A DNA stretch of 64,000 nucleotides from Gambelia wislizenii (GCA_030847615.1 JAUMIR010000001.1:367032687-367096686); one strand, 5' to 3'; counted from the stretch's first letter, positions 1 to 12,134 are shown. The notes: a model not told the origin generated them from the letters alone. A program made the numbers and translations.

Positions 1-1570
1 TTTGTACATTTCTATTAATTTGATTAAAATAAAAATAACAGTTTATAATATCTGAATGTTAACAGCTAGCATCAAAGAATAAGACTTTGTAAATCAAATT
101 AAAAGAAAAAAATACAAAAAGCTGTATTAAATTATTTACCAAACAGCCTAATGTTCATGGCTATTGCAATAACTGAAAACATGCAAAACAGCCAAAATGA
201 TATGCCATTGTATTATACCAAATGGAAACTTATCCACTGTGAAAACACTTTTCAAAATGTGTAAGATTTGCCAGGTAAAAATGTTCAACACAACTTATAT
301 CTATTGTTTATTTTGATGGGCAGAAGCTCATCAATAATGCAAGGTGGAAATCCATATACTCTTACCTAAACAGATCTACATATCTAAATTACCATGTAAA
401 ACAAAAATAGGATTATTAATATGTGTGATCTTGTTTTTGGGTGCTCTTGTCCAGCAGTTCTGTTGTACTGTGTGCTGGAGAGGAAGGCATAGCCTCATGT
501 AGCTACTGGAGCCATTTGGTATAATGGAAATGTAGTTTGAAATAGAAAATCACAGTAACAATGATTCCTACTGTTTTCTTTTAAAAAAAATATTTTAGCT
601 TTAATTTTGACAGATACATCAAGTAATCTAAGTGCAACAAGAGACCATTATTACTGTGGAAACAATCTATTCCACTAACATTACCACTGGCTGGAGCATA
701 AGCTGGATGCCAAACTCTATTTCATATACCTGATTTAGTACCACACCATATTTAAGCCAAAATAAAAAGGGAACTGAAAGCAAAAGCCTCTACTTCAAAT
801 CCTATGTCAGCACATCTGCAAATTAAACTGCTTGGATACATTGCTAATAGAAAACACTGACTACGGATTCTGGCATGCTTGCCAATGCCTCCACTTGAGG
901 GGATTCTAGCTTTCATTAAAATTAGCTGTGTCCTAGCTCCCATCACACGAGGTTTTAAAAATAGAAGAAGGGCAGTGTTTTCTAAGGAGACTGAGGCTAG
1001 AAAGAGGTTCTGTAGCAGCATGGGTAATTCATGCATGTCTTGGGGTGATTTTTGCCCTGAAGATTTACAAGTCCTACTCTTCTTGCTTCTTTCATCTTCC
1101 CCAAAATATAGTACCCCAAATGGCAAACTGTGCCCAGAAGGCTCTGGGGAGCACATTATGCCCTCTAAATATATTTTTAGCCCTCTGGCCCTTTTTGACC
1201 TTCCAGAATCAGAAAGTGACTAGAAAAGGAATCATTTCCTATTTTACCTCCTCGTGTTTCACTCCAGCCACTATCACATTTGATCTGACTACCATTTTAT
1301 GTGACAGAAATGCTAGAGATCTCTGATATAGCAATTACTTCGACTAAGAGGAGAGAAAGGCAATTGCCAGACCAGATCTATCCCTTTGCCTGTCTTGTCC
1401 ATGGAGTGGCCTGGCTATTTCAATTGCATACAGCACAATGGTATCTGGATAGTCTCCTGGTAATTTCTCCTAACAATTACATTCTTTCAATATGTGTAGG
1501 AGGGTCGAGGAAAAACATGCAGGTTCAGATTGTAGCTGCTGACTGGTTTCCCCCAAAACACAAACCTGCA
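1..1570. other. SBF2 intron sequence, nothing recognised
   Basis: AT-rich sequence with no exon-like minus-strand segment matching SBF2 and no repeat that I can name. The open frames near 752-1326 on both strands lack splice signals or family motifs and look accidental. Confidence 0.5.
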
Positions 1571-1575
1571 CCCTC

Positions 1576-1710
1576 CTATCACAATTGTTGTTGTGCTTTC
1601 AAGACATTTCTGAGTTATGGTGACCCTACAGTGAATCTATCATGGGTTTTTCCAGCAACATTTGTTCAAAATGGGTTTGCCATTGCCTTCCTCTGAGGCT
1701 GAGAGAGTGT
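1576..1710 (+). repeat. SINE-like fragment
   Basis: The segment reads like a common reptile interspersed repeat: mutated forms of TTATGGTGACCCTA, TGAATCTATCATGGGTTTTT and GGTTTGCCATTGCCTTCCTC followed by TGAGGCTGAGAGAGTGTG. A second diverged copy is at 46130-46225. The tRNA-like end is missing. Confidence 0.55.
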
Positions 1711-2260
1711 GTATACTGTCTCATTAATCCATGCAGATAATAAATCTTTCAAGTGATCAGTGCAAATATACCTGGTGCTATTATGCAGCTCTTCAAACAG
1801 CTCACCATTCCTTCTCAAGCCAATTCATCACTGCACTGTTGTTATAACTCAACCCATACTATTAGCCATACTGCAGTCAACAGTATGCTCTAAATTCAAG
1901 AACACTGACTTAACTGGAGTGCCAAGCAAGTCATTAATTAGACTTGCTACTACCTTCTCAACTCAGTAGTTTTCCAAACTGGCAAATACTGCAACTTCTG
2001 CTTTCACGACTAACGCTTTATTATGTTTTTTAAACATTATTTCTATTAGTATCTAAGCTTCCACTACATTATTTTCTTAGGTTGCCAGAATATTATTTTC
2101 CTGGATAAACTGTGTGAATAGCAGTTAACTTTGGGATAAAAGTGGCATCTCTCCCAGTACTTAAATAAACATATGAATTAAAAAGCAAAACAGCATACTC
2201 CTTCAGCTTCTGTGAGCAACATTATATGCACAGGAATCCTTTTCACTTTTCACTTAAGTA

Positions 2261-2885
2261 TAGTCATCCCTTCACATTCGCGGGGGTTAGGGGCAGGCAA
2301 CCCCCGCAAATGTGAAAAAAACGAAAATAAGAAATGAGCCTGCCGGCGAGCGGTTTTCCACCCCAGTCCCTTCCCAAGGCAGCGAGGAGCTTCCTGAGAA
2401 GCCCCTCGCTGCATTGGGAAGGGAGTGGGGTGTAGCGTGAGCGTGCCAACTGGGTCCTACCCCCACTTCCCAAGGCAGTGAGGAGCATCCTGAGAAGCCC
2501 CTCACTGCCTTGGGAAGGGAGTGGGGTGTAGCGCGAGCGTGCCAGCTGGGTCCTACCCCCCCTCCTAAGGCAGCGAGGAGCTTCCTGAGAAGACCCTCGC
2601 TGCCTTGGGAAAGGAGTGGGGTGTAGCGCGAGCGCGCCAGCACTTCCAACCCCCCCTTCCCAAGGCAGCGAGGAGCTTCCTAAGAAGCCCCTCGCTGCCT
2701 TGGGAAGGAGTGGGGTGTAGCACGAGCGCACCAGCTGTGTCCTACCCCCCCTTCCCAAGGCAGCGAGGAGCTTCCTAAGAAGTCCCTCACTGCCTTGGGA
2801 AGGGAGTGGGGTGTTGAGCAGTGGGAGGGGGGGGCGCAGGCAGCTTTCCACGAATGTGAAAGTCGCGAATGTGGAGGGGCAACTA
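2261..2885. mobile_element. TA-flanked MITE with GC-rich hairpin array
   Basis: The ends are inverted repeats (TAGTCATCCCTTCACATTCG at the left; the reverse complement of the right end reads TAGTTGCCCCTCCACATTCG) flanked by TA on both sides, as for Tc1/mariner or pogo-like non-autonomous elements. The interior holds five tandem units of about 94-97 bp (starting near 2370, 2467, 2563, 2657 and 2751). Each unit is an imperfect hairpin around AAGGCAGCGAGGAG. The long minus-strand reading frames here are products of the repeat. Confidence 0.8.
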
Positions 2886-3945
2886 TACTTTGTGGATTAC
2901 ATCACACTCTGCCAACTGACTCCATAGTAGTGTAAGAAATGCAGTTCACAGCAGTATTCCAAATTTAAAAGTGAAGGTTCATTGAAGTTATTTAATAATT
3001 TTACACCAATACAGTTATCCTCCTTTCAGTATGAAAGGCTTCTTGACACATAATCTTTTAATACATTAATACTTGTATGACTGATACTTTAGTAGTTTAT
3101 AGAATTATGAACTACTACAGCTGTCTGAAACCCTTTGCCTTTAGTGGTTACAGCTATTCTGTGAAGAGAGAGAAAAACTCTGGCTCTAGATTATATGTAG
3201 CAATGGACTGTGTGCGTATGCTTCTATGAGCCCACTGATGTGGCAAATGGTTGCTGTTGACAATTAGCACTGATTCTATACCAAGTCTGTATGTGTGTAA
3301 AAGGGAGTGTGGGTTCAGTAAATTCTCACCCACAACACATTACTGTTCACATCCACCATCTGTTGAACTCTGCTTGCTTACAGTCTAGTGAACAGAACTG
3401 TGTGCACAGCTGAATGCTGAATGCTGAATGTAGGAATTTAGACACAAGAATAATCTACACTCTCATTAGTGTGTGATTTCTACTTCAGCAAGGACCTGCC
3501 TATTTCCATGTGTAGATCAGGTGAACTTTTTATAAGCTGGTGATAGACTAATTTGTATTTATATGGTATACAGTGATAAACTAAAGTATAATGTGAGAAC
3601 AACCCCCAGTGGTGGCACTAGGGGATGTGAGAAGGCCAAACTGTACCAGGTGACACCGTTGGGGGAGGGGTGATACCAGCCTTAATGACGCGCCAGGCAA
3701 CCCCTCAAATGGTATATTCCCTCCCCCGCATGTTACATCTATGTGTAGGCTTTGAACTATTCTTACTAACCTCCTCGGGCAAAGCTATTGGATAGATTTA
3801 CATCCAAATGTCCTGGCACTACCTGCTTAAACACAGTGGACATTCTTGAAGCCCTCCTTTCAGTGCCTAAAGTCAGTCAAAAAGAATTCAGAGATTAAAA
3901 GTACAGTATCATTTAAGCTGACATTACCTAGAAGATACCCTGGCA
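2886..3945. other. Intron sequence, little recognised
   Basis: No exon seen. A G-rich, repeat-like stretch near 3605-3720 (GTGGCACTAGGGGATGTGAG and following) could be an old MITE end, but I could not pair its termini. Confidence 0.4.
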
Positions 3946-3947
3946 TG

Positions 3948-3949
<2 letters not shown>

Positions 3950-3993
<44 letters not shown>
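3950..3993. repeat. (TC)n(TA)n microsatellite
   Basis: About 15 TC units run directly into about 7 TA units. It is a compound simple repeat in the intron. Confidence 0.95.
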
Positions 3994-4410
3994 TTAAACC
4001 AAATTACTTCATGTGTCTAATCGCTGCCATTTTTCTACATTTAAGCAACATCAGACATAATTAGAAATAACATTTACACATTTGCAGCATCACAGAAGGT
4101 TAGGCATGGCTAACATAATCAAAGTATTTAACAACAAATGAAGCAAGGCATGCACAATTTGGTGACAGTGTTATGTTATGAGAAAAGCCAGAATTTAGAT
4201 ACACTTGATTTCATCAACTGATTAAGCCAAATGGACAAACTTGGCAAGTTGCATGCTCCTGTGTCTAAGACAGCAGCTTTACCTTTGTATGAACCCTATC
4301 AGGTTTCATCACATGACAACTGAAATAGAACATTAATGCATTTCTTAATGACTTCATCCAGATCTATCCCCAAGTAGCATATTACATTCTTTTTGCTTCA
4401 TATATATATA

Positions 4411-4728
4411 CAGGTTGAGTACCCCTTATCCAGAATTCCAAAGTCGAAAAACTCCAAAATCTAAAATTGTCCATGCGGGGGGCTGAGATAGTGACATTTT
4501 TGTTTTCTGATGTTTCATGCACAAAATTATTAAAAATATTGTGTATAAAGTTGTCTTCAGGCTATGCATATAAGGTGTATATGAAACATAAATGAATTCT
4601 GTGTTTAGACATGGGTCTCATATCCAAGTTATCTCATTATGTATATGCAAGTATTCCGAAATCTGAAAAAGGTCAAAACATGGAACACTTCTGGTCCCAA
4701 ACATTTCAGATAAGGGATACTTAACCTG
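4411..4728. mobile_element. Tigger-like MITE with TA duplication
   Basis: The left end CAGGTTGAGTACCCCTTATC and the reverse complement of the right end CAGGTTAAGTATCCCTTATC form near-identical inverted repeats, each followed outward by TA. Length is 318 bp with no coding capacity. The termini resemble those of pogo/Tigger-derived elements known from vertebrates. Confidence 0.85.
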
Positions 4729-5049
4729 TACCTAGGTTTGTAATAGAATGTTAATCAATCCAATACATCTTTAATAATTAGAAGCACTGTGCATTTTTAG
4801 AAGCCTAAATGGAATAGAATTTTGCTTGCAATTCTGTTTAAGTTCAAGTTATTTCACACTTTTTGAATTTACTAACACTATACTAACACATCCATTTGCA
4901 AACAATATCAAAGACAGCTTAGATGCTTGTAGAGTGAACCATTCAAGCATGACATACTGATAGAATATCAAAATCAGATTGGAAAAAAAACAGTATACAG
5001 GCAGATATGGTTTTCATTTTAACATAGCTAAACAAATGCATGACATTAC

Positions 5050-5187
5050 CTGGAGACAAAGCAATTGTTGGTCTGATGGTAAGAGTATTATTGCCATTCA
5101 TTTTACAATGGACAGAAATTGCATTCAGTAAGGCTTGAAGATATTTTTCTTGTTCTATGCTGCTCGATGACTCTAGTGATGTTGGAG
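5050..5187 (-). CDS. SBF2: SBF2 exon, last in the window
   Basis: This 138-nt exon has two bases plus 45 codons plus one base: [31 protein letters not shown] and IRPTIALSP. It matches the serine-rich insertion of the myotubularin-like domain. The acceptor is GCATAG and the donor is CAG|GTAATG. The following exon was not found in positions 1-5049. Confidence 0.95.
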
Positions 5188-5831
5188 CTATGCAAACAAA
5201 TACATTATACTGTATTTAATATATTTCACTGTAGTAAAATGAAAACAGCACTGAGTGTATGTGCTAATTTAGGTAACTGAATCCTATTCTTAGATTCAGG
5301 GCAGATAAAGAATGTTGACAAAAAGGATACAGATAATCTCTTGTATTGCAATTAAAAACCAGCAAGTAAAAATGATAAAAATGATTAAAAAATTAAGTAC
5401 AGGTCTAAGTACAGATGTCTTTTCTATGACTTCAAAAGTAATATACAGTGAAGCAATTCCACTAATGATAGCTCTAATCTCAAATGACTAGTCTCATTAA
5501 AACCATGTAGCCTTCACTAAAAGTTCATTATAGACATATGTTTACCATGCCACATAGAATTTTCTTTACAAATGTTTGGGCAGTTTTTGTCTTTCCACAT
5601 ATAAAAGGACAAGCCTGTTCATATGCACAAGGAGAACATGCCTTTGATCAAATGCCACTTTAAAGCAGCTTTCAGCAAGACTCATCTTCTAAATAAATGA
5701 ATATATTTCATTAAAGGGGTGAAACAACCCAGGCAACTTTAAAATGGCGCTTGATGGTTAACATTTAGCATTCTGAGAAAATGTCTAATCCTTTAACATG
5801 TACTGTCTCCTTATCTAATATGCTTCTCTTT
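5188..5831. other. Intron sequence, nothing recognised
   Basis: AT-rich sequence after the 5050-5187 exon (upstream in gene sense). No repeat ends or coding motifs seen. Confidence 0.4.
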
Positions 5832-5838
5832 ACAATGC

Positions 5839-5902
5839 GCTTGCAGAAAGCGCAGGATGAGTCCTTCCTGAATCTCCGTTTGCGAAGAAAAGCCAGAGAG
5901 AG
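5839..5902 (+). mobile_element. LINE 3'-terminal fragment with 7-bp duplication
   Basis: Sixty-four bases match the last part of the LINE at 24772-27664 (CGCTTGCAGAAAGCG, GATGAGTCCTTC, CGTTTGCGAAGAAAAGCCA) and end in an AGAGAG tail. ACAATGC occurs at both 5832-5838 and 5903-5909, consistent with a severely 5'-truncated insertion. Confidence 0.8.
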
Positions 5903-6467
5903 ACAATGCAATTCATATCATTCTCTGCATTTTGATTCTTTTAACATCCTTTGCTTTCATTATTTTTATTTTTTGTTCTTAGATTCCAGGATCACTATTT
6001 CACCATAGTCTCGGTTTTTAAAAACATTTTTCATTTCAACTCAGTATTTTCTTCCCCATTCCATACCCCCCCTCTTTCTTCTACCATTTTCCTTTTTAAC
6101 AATCTACCTCTTGCTTTCATTTCCCCCAACAGCTGAATTAGGGCACAGTGCCAGATCTTTTTTCTTCTTCCTATTTTGGGCCTAATGAAGTACTAAAACA
6201 GATTGAGGGTATATGCAGAGTTCCTGCAGAGTGATCACAATTCGATGTCACTAATTGGGTAAAAAACTTCCAAGGAAGATGGTAAGAATTCCTGATGGCA
6301 TTTCTCAACTGAGCATGGTATGGAAGAAAAAGTGAAGGGGAGGGTGGAAAGCAGGATGGAGATCAGAATGCACCATGAATGTTTTGCTTCCTGTGTAGGG
6401 ACATCATGATGCACCAAAGAAGATGGATGGTTTTTTTGGGGGGGACCTCCATGATATCTCTGTCTAA

Positions 6468-6687
6468 GGGTGCATCTGCACTATAGAAATAATGCAGTTT
6501 GACACCACTTTAACTGCTGTGGCGCCATCCTACAGAATCCTGGGATTTGTAGTTTTGTGAGGAACCAGCACTCTGGCAGAGAAGGCTAAAGATCTTGCAA
6601 AACTAAATATCCCAGATTTTCATAGGATGGAGCTACATCACTTAAAGTAGTGTCAAACTGCATTATTTCTACAGTGTAGATGCACCC
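6468..6687. mobile_element. Long-TIR MITE
   Basis: Both ends carry about 45-bp inverted repeats: GGGTGCATCTGCACTATAGA plus AATAATGCAGTTTGACACCA at the left, and the reverse complement with a few changes at the right. The element is 220 bp and non-coding. It is probably hAT-like, but the target duplication is not clear. Confidence 0.8.
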
Positions 6688-7890
6688 CCATGGCATGATT
6701 CTTGAAAACAATAAACTGTGTTGTACATTTTTTTCTGTATAACTACTGAAGACCAGCAGCTGTTCCAGTGTACAACCAATAGAAGAACTCAGATGTGCAC
6801 AAGGAATAGAGATGCATATTTGAGTTTTCCAGAAAGTGAATAGAATGGGGTAGTCTCTGTACATAGTTATATTTATGTAGCCAGTGACCTTTGGAATGCA
6901 CTCAATCTGCTTTTTGTACTGGTAAATTGCTATTGAGGTAAGGCCAAAGTATTTTCTGTGGCTACATTTTATTTTTGTAGATCACTCAACTGTTGTAGTT
7001 AAATAAAGAATAATGTAATCTAATATTTTCAAATACAGAAAGTAGATACCTGAACATACCCACAAAATACTGTACGGTGATGCTTTACGGATTATTTGCC
7101 AAACCATTCAGAAAATATTCTTTTATTGTGTAGCTACATTTTTACTCACAAACACTCACAAAGTACTATGTCATTCACAGGATTATGCTGAAGCATTTAA
7201 ACCATGAAAATCTATCCTCACCATGAACTCTTGAATGATTCACTGCTTATGTAACTTGTGCATAACTATGAATTATTTTATCCACTGTCTTTTTCAAAAA
7301 TTCCAAAGGGCAGGGTTATTCAGGCAGGCCAACCACATTAATTTTTGCCAGAGAAGCATAGAAGAAACCTGTTTCCCCTCCTTCTCCAGTAAAATGAACT
7401 TTGAGGTTCACCTCCGTTTTGGCTCTGTGCCTTGAAAGTGCTGAAAAACAATCTTTGCACTCCAAGGGAATGCCACATAAGGATACTAATGAATAAGAAA
7501 TATGTGTAGTAGAGTTAGCTGGATGTCATTTCTATTTTCATGTATCATCTATACTGTAATTATAATACTGTAATTATGTGACACAAATGCTTTCTATGAA
7601 TGCACAGATGCCTACAATGAACCTTAACTTCAGTTCTTCTCTTGTTTGATATCTGCTGCAGAGTTCAATTGCTTATAACTATGAAACAAGAAAAAAAGCA
7701 TTGAAGTTCATGTGTATGGCAGGCAAATCTGACATATTAGGGCAGGCCAATGAACTCTAATGGTAGTTTCTGCATGACACTTCAGATGGAACTGCATGTA
7801 GAATAGGACACAGAAACAGTTCAATCCACCCTTTATTCCATGATGCTCCTCTCTATTTTTCTTCTGTCAGCTGTCCTTTAAAATATATGT
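6688..7890. other. Intron sequence, nothing recognised
   Basis: No exon, RNA gene or repeat terminus recognised. Confidence 0.4.
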
Positions 7891-7891
7891 A

Positions 7892-8154
7892 CACGTTGCT
7901 CCCTGTATGCGTGGGGAATACGTTCGTGGACTTACTGTTTGTAAGTGAAACCACGGATAATAGCAAACCGTATTAAAATAAAGGAGTTCCGATACAAACA
8001 TACCATAGAGTTGTATTGGAGGACATAGGTATTCCTAAAGAGGACACCTCTCTAGGCATTTTCTAGCACTACTTTATGGTATGTGTCCCTATTTTTTTCA
8101 GTCCTTGATAACTGAAACTGCAGATACTGGTTTTGCGGATAAGCGGGCAACCCG
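7892..8154. mobile_element. TA-flanked MITE
   Basis: The left end is CACGTTGCTCCCTGTATGCG and the right end reads CGGGTTGCCCGCTTATCCGC in reverse complement. TA lies on each outer side (7890-7891 and 8155-8156). Related in style to the other TA-flanked elements of this window, but more diverged. Confidence 0.65.
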
Positions 8155-8384
8155 TATATGTTAAAATATAAGTAACATTTTTCAGAAGTAGAGAAAGATC
8201 AGTAAGAGACAGACTTACATTTACTGGATTTGAAGTTCCATGACTTTATATATACTGTTCCTTTAGTTAAGGCATTATTTTTGGAAGATAAGAACTAGAA
8301 AAATCTATCAAAACAGATTTATAAACTTAAAATAAAGCATTTTCATGCTTTATAAAGTATCCTGCAGAAGAAACATACTCTCAC

Positions 8385-8581
8385 CTGAGGTTTGTGTATT
8401 TTGAGATTTGAAAAGACCAACAACTCCTTTGCCATGGAAGCCACCAGCTCGAAGTAGGAGTGTGCTGGTTTTTGAGTTTTTCCAACAGACCACTGGCAGG
8501 CGATTGTGTCTATAACAGCGAGCTACTCTCTGTAAGCTACTATCCTGCACAGACTGAGGCACCACTAGTAGCCCTGGATAA
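8385..8581 (-). CDS. SBF2: SBF2 exon, myotubularin-like domain
   Basis: This 197-nt exon has one base plus 65 codons plus one base: [35 protein letters not shown] and [20 protein letters not shown]. This is highly conserved in active and inactive myotubularins, before the position of the (absent in SBF2) CX5R catalytic loop. The acceptor is TCTAG and the donor is CAG|GTGAGA. Confidence 0.97.
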
Positions 8582-8959
8582 CTAGAGCAATGAAAAAGGG
8601 AGAGATTATTTGTGTGCTGAGGTTCAAATAGGCAAAAAGAAAAAGCAGATAATAATATCCCTTCTTTCTACCAATGTTATTAATCAGGCACTATGTTAAT
8701 GTAAAACATCTGGAACAAGTGAGGATGGGAAGATACTTCCAAATGTCTTTGCTCCCTTGTACCTCTGGCATCTGTCACTAGCAGCCAAAACTGATGTACA
8801 TTAGCCATGGTAGCAGCCAGGAAAGGATGCTCCCTATGATGGACTAACACCTGGCTTCTCTGAGAGCCTCTGTAGGTTAGGGTCACTTCCTCTAAGATCA
8901 GCCATGGCCTAGACATACAGAAACAGAAAAATTTGTACATGCTGTTGCCCCTCCCTAAT

Positions 8960-9060
8960 AACTCTTGTCTATTTTATTATAATTGTTGTATTTTAAATTT
9001 ATCCTAAGTCATCTTGAGAACTTCAATTCATACATGAGGTATAAATGTTTTTAAAAAGCA
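8960..9060 (+). mobile_element. L2-like LINE 3' end fragment
   Basis: AATTGTTGTATTTTAAATTT, then CTAAGTCATCTTGAGAACTT and GGTATAAATG resemble, in diverged form, the L2 3' ends elsewhere in the window (GTTAGCCACCTTGA...GATATAAATGAA). Confidence 0.45.
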
Positions 9061-9111
9061 ATAAAATCCATACAACCACATTTGCCAAGTTGAATTTCTT
9101 AGCCTAGCTCA

Positions 9112-9239
9112 GTGATGGGCAACCTTTTGAGCTTTGTGTGTCAAACTTTGCCAAAAAACTGAGCATAACTCGGGTGGTGTGTCACTTTGAGGAAAAAACA
9201 TTATTTCGTGATATTTATTGTTTAAATAACATAAATGTA
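9112..9239 (+). mobile_element. hAT-like MITE fragment
   Basis: Begins CAGTGATGGGCAACCTTTTG, a terminus style known for hAT-derived reptile MITEs, followed by GAGCATAACTCGGGTGGTGT. Its far end is missing because another MITE begins at 9242. Confidence 0.5.
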
Positions 9240-9241
9240 TA

Positions 9242-9765
9242 CAGTTGCCCCTCCACATTTGCAGCTTTCACTCTCGCGGTTTTGATTATTTGCAGTTTGC
9301 TCAGCAAGCACCCCATTTAAATCAGCTTCTCTCCCTCCCACTCAAGGGAGAGGAGCTGATTTAAACGGAGTGCTTGCTGAGCAAGCCAGGCGCTCAACTC
9401 CCCGCTCTCCTGGGGCTTGGCTCCATTTGGGGGGGGGGAAGAGCCAAGTCCCGGGAGAGCGGGGAGTTGGCGGGAAAGGCACTTTTTAGCCCCCCCGCCC
9501 TTCTCAAAGCCGCTATTGAGCTTTCTAAGCCTTGTTGCGGCTTTGGGAGGGTGGGGGTGGCTGAAAAGCCTCTACGCCACACTCCCTCCACCCCTCCCAG
9601 TCTTCCCAAAGAGGCTATATGGGGCTCTCAATCCCCAGAGCCCCTTCAGGAAGCCTGGGGAGAGGCCGGGCAGACTCCCACCCACCGCCTTACCCGGCCT
9701 TTCTGAGGCGGCTCCGGGGAAGCACAGCAGGCCTCGGGGGGTGGCAGGAGTAGCCAGGTTTTAAT
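9242..9765. mobile_element. GC-rich TA-type MITE, right end lost
   Basis: The left terminus CAGTTGCCCCTCCACATTTG follows TA (9240-9241) and matches the termini of the elements at 2261 and 30517. The matching right terminus was not found. Arms at 9297-9336 and 9345-9384 form a strong hairpin (TTGCTCAGCAAGCAC against its complement). The rest is a GC-rich block; the three overlapping open frames in it are artefacts of its composition. Confidence 0.65.
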
Positions 9766-10084
9766 CTTATTTTTAATATTGTCTCTTGCTTGTTTTAAAA
9801 ATATTTATTGTTGCATTGATAGTACTGTTTCTACAGCAACTAAGGAATCCAACCCCCTTCCTATATAATCTACTGCCCATGAGAAAGGTGATGGGGTCTC
9901 TGGTTTGACTCTGGATGGCCACACAGAGCTGCCAAATGTTCCTTAACCTTCTTCCATGCCTAGGAACTTGTGCATGCAATGGTTTCACAGCATAACTGCC
10001 ACAAAAATATGCCAGCTAGCTCTTCACCTTCAAAGTGAGAAGGATGGCTTTTCCTCTTCATTGAATTTGCAAGAGGGTGGTTGC

Positions 10085-10290
10085 ACATAGGAAAATAGGA
10101 AGCTACTTTATACAAAGTGAGACTATTGGCTCATCTAGCTCAGTAGTCTGACTGTCAGGAATGGATTTCCAGGGGTTCAGGCAGTATTCTTTCACAGCCA
10201 TACTTGGAGAACCTGTGGTATTACCAGGTGGTCTCCCATCCAAGTACTAACTAGATGCAGCTGACAAAATCAGATGTGTTTGCAGTAGGG
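10085..10290 (+). mobile_element. 5S-rRNA-related SINE fragment
   Basis: Starts like a common squamate SINE (CATAGGAAAATAGGAAGCTA, then CTCATCTAGCTCAGTAGTCT). It ends with GGTGGTCTCCCATCCAAGTA followed by CTAACTAG, which is the antisense of the 3' half of 5S rRNA (TAGTACTTGGATGGGAGACC). A degenerate relative lies near 43815-43870. Confidence 0.65.
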
Positions 10291-10717
10291 ATGTAAATCT
10301 TTGACTATTTTGTCTTTGCATGCACGGATTAATAATTTGTCCCTTCTATGGAAGAAAACGAATATTCTTTCACAGTACTGTCCCTATACTGGAACATCCC
10401 AAACTGTTGCAAAGAAATTATTCTGTGGAGAAACACCTGGTATTTTTTGCACACGAAACCCATTTTTATGTACAAAAACACAGGTTTTTTTTAAAAAAAT
10501 AAAACCCTCACATGTTTTTTTATCTGTGGGATAATTCTTCTGCAACATTTTGGAATATTGAATAGCAGGAGAAAATTGCACAGTTTTTGTTGGGCTACTG
10601 TTGTTCCTGATGGGGTTTCCTCCCTGTTGGGAAACTTGTTTTTGTTGGGAATGAATAATGATGAATATTCTTTTCATCCCCAGCTTGGGGTGGTTTGGTG
10701 GCACACTCAACATGCCA

Positions 10718-10740
10718 AAACAACAACAACAACAACAGGA
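10718..10740. repeat. (CAA)n microsatellite
   Basis: Short CAACAACAACAACAACAAC run. Confidence 0.85.
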
Positions 10741-10744
10741 AAAT

Positions 10745-12130
10745 CCCTCACCATTACTGTTCCAATTATACCAATCACAAGCCTTGCCCTATTATTAAAT
10801 ATTAAGATTAAATGTTATTAAATTAGATCAATGGTGCACTCAGGTAGTTTTATGTGCTGTTATGGCTGGAATCCTGTCAGTGCACTATGCCAGCATAACT
10901 GCATGACCTAAGTTATGGCAGCAGGTGGGGGGGGAACATGGGCTCTGCAGCCATGAAAGAAATAAGGAACTGGAGAAATAGGGTACTTGAAGTTAGCAGA
11001 TTTTGTCCTCTTTCACTCATCATTGTTGTGAACCCTGGAAAAAGTGTGGCTACTAGCATAGTGCCTTAACAGATTTCCACTAATTTTTCAATTCCTCTCA
11101 GATGGGAATGTGTAGCCCAACTGCATTTTAGAGTTCTCTTGCTCATTCTGCTGAGTGGGCCCAAAAGTCCTCCCTCACAATATTCTGTATTAAATTAGAT
11201 GTCACATTTATGTTCCTATGAAAAGCAGCAGGGTGATCACTACAGCAACACAAAAAGAAACAGCATGTACATTTTGTACTGGCTCTAGACTGATTGTTTA
11301 CAGACTTTTACTTTTTATAAGCATGGATGTTTAGACACTTTGAATTAACACACTAAACACCCCCAGTACTTTGGCTCTTAACAAGTAACCAATTCTGGAT
11401 TACATCACAATCCATTTAAATGGCTCTCAACTATAGTCGGAAAACTTCTGGTTATATAATGCTTAAAAAAAAAAAAGAAAGTTAACAAAAAAGTTTTTTT
11501 CTGTTTTACCGACAAAGGAAGAAGTCAGACATGGAAGATGGTATTTAAATAAGGTATTCAAACAAATGTAAATGCAAGAGTCTAATATCATTTACCGAAA
11601 ACCCTTAAAAGGGTACATTTCAAATCTTTCTGAAGAATTTTGCTTTTTGGCAATCCACAATATGATCTTGTATGTGAAACACAGGGTATAATGGAGGGAA
11701 AACATACTGGGGCTTTAATGGAAGCTTCTGAAGAACAAATTTTCAAAACTGGCTGGAGGAAAAAAGAAGATTCAATGTTTTTCAACTAGGTATTCACAGC
11801 CATTGGTATTGCTGTGCTTGAGCTTACCCCTTTCTTGCTCCATTGTAGAAATGCTTTGCTTAGACTACCACTTATACAAAACAACATTGTAAACTGTAAG
11901 AATTCTTATTTGACATGAGTGAAGCCACAGACAGGATTCTAGAAAGAGACAGGATACTAAAAAGGAAATGAATGGAGGAAAGGTACTGAAAAGGCAGAAA
12001 CACATGAAAACCTGCATGGACACCAACTCTCCCACCCTTCCAAAGTATAGGCTGACTTGATGTGGTGTCATAGAAAGTCCTGGAAGAAAAAGTTCATACA
12101 GGGCTATGGGACAGGAACACCTGTGTGTTC
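10745..12130. other. Intron sequence, little recognised
   Basis: No exon. The open frames at 11588-11785 and 11865-12170 on the minus strand show no family motif; the upstream end of the second runs into the DIRS recombinase fragment. Confidence 0.4.
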
Positions 12131-12134
12131 CATG

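Noticed and set aside
752..1156. 134-codon minus-strand frame, tested as the next SBF2 exon
   Set aside because: Its sequence does not resemble the part of SBF2 that follows the 5050-5187 exon and has no fitting splice sites.
2264..2851. Minus-strand frame of 195 codons with repeated LLRKLLAALG-like units
   Set aside because: It is the translation of the hairpin repeat units in a MITE; no start context, no splice sites, and the other frames are equally open.
9374..9764. Overlapping frames of 110-115 codons in a CpG-rich block, possibly a CpG-island promoter
   Set aside because: The block begins at a MITE terminus and contains the same kind of GC-rich filler as other MITEs here. No gene start nearby.
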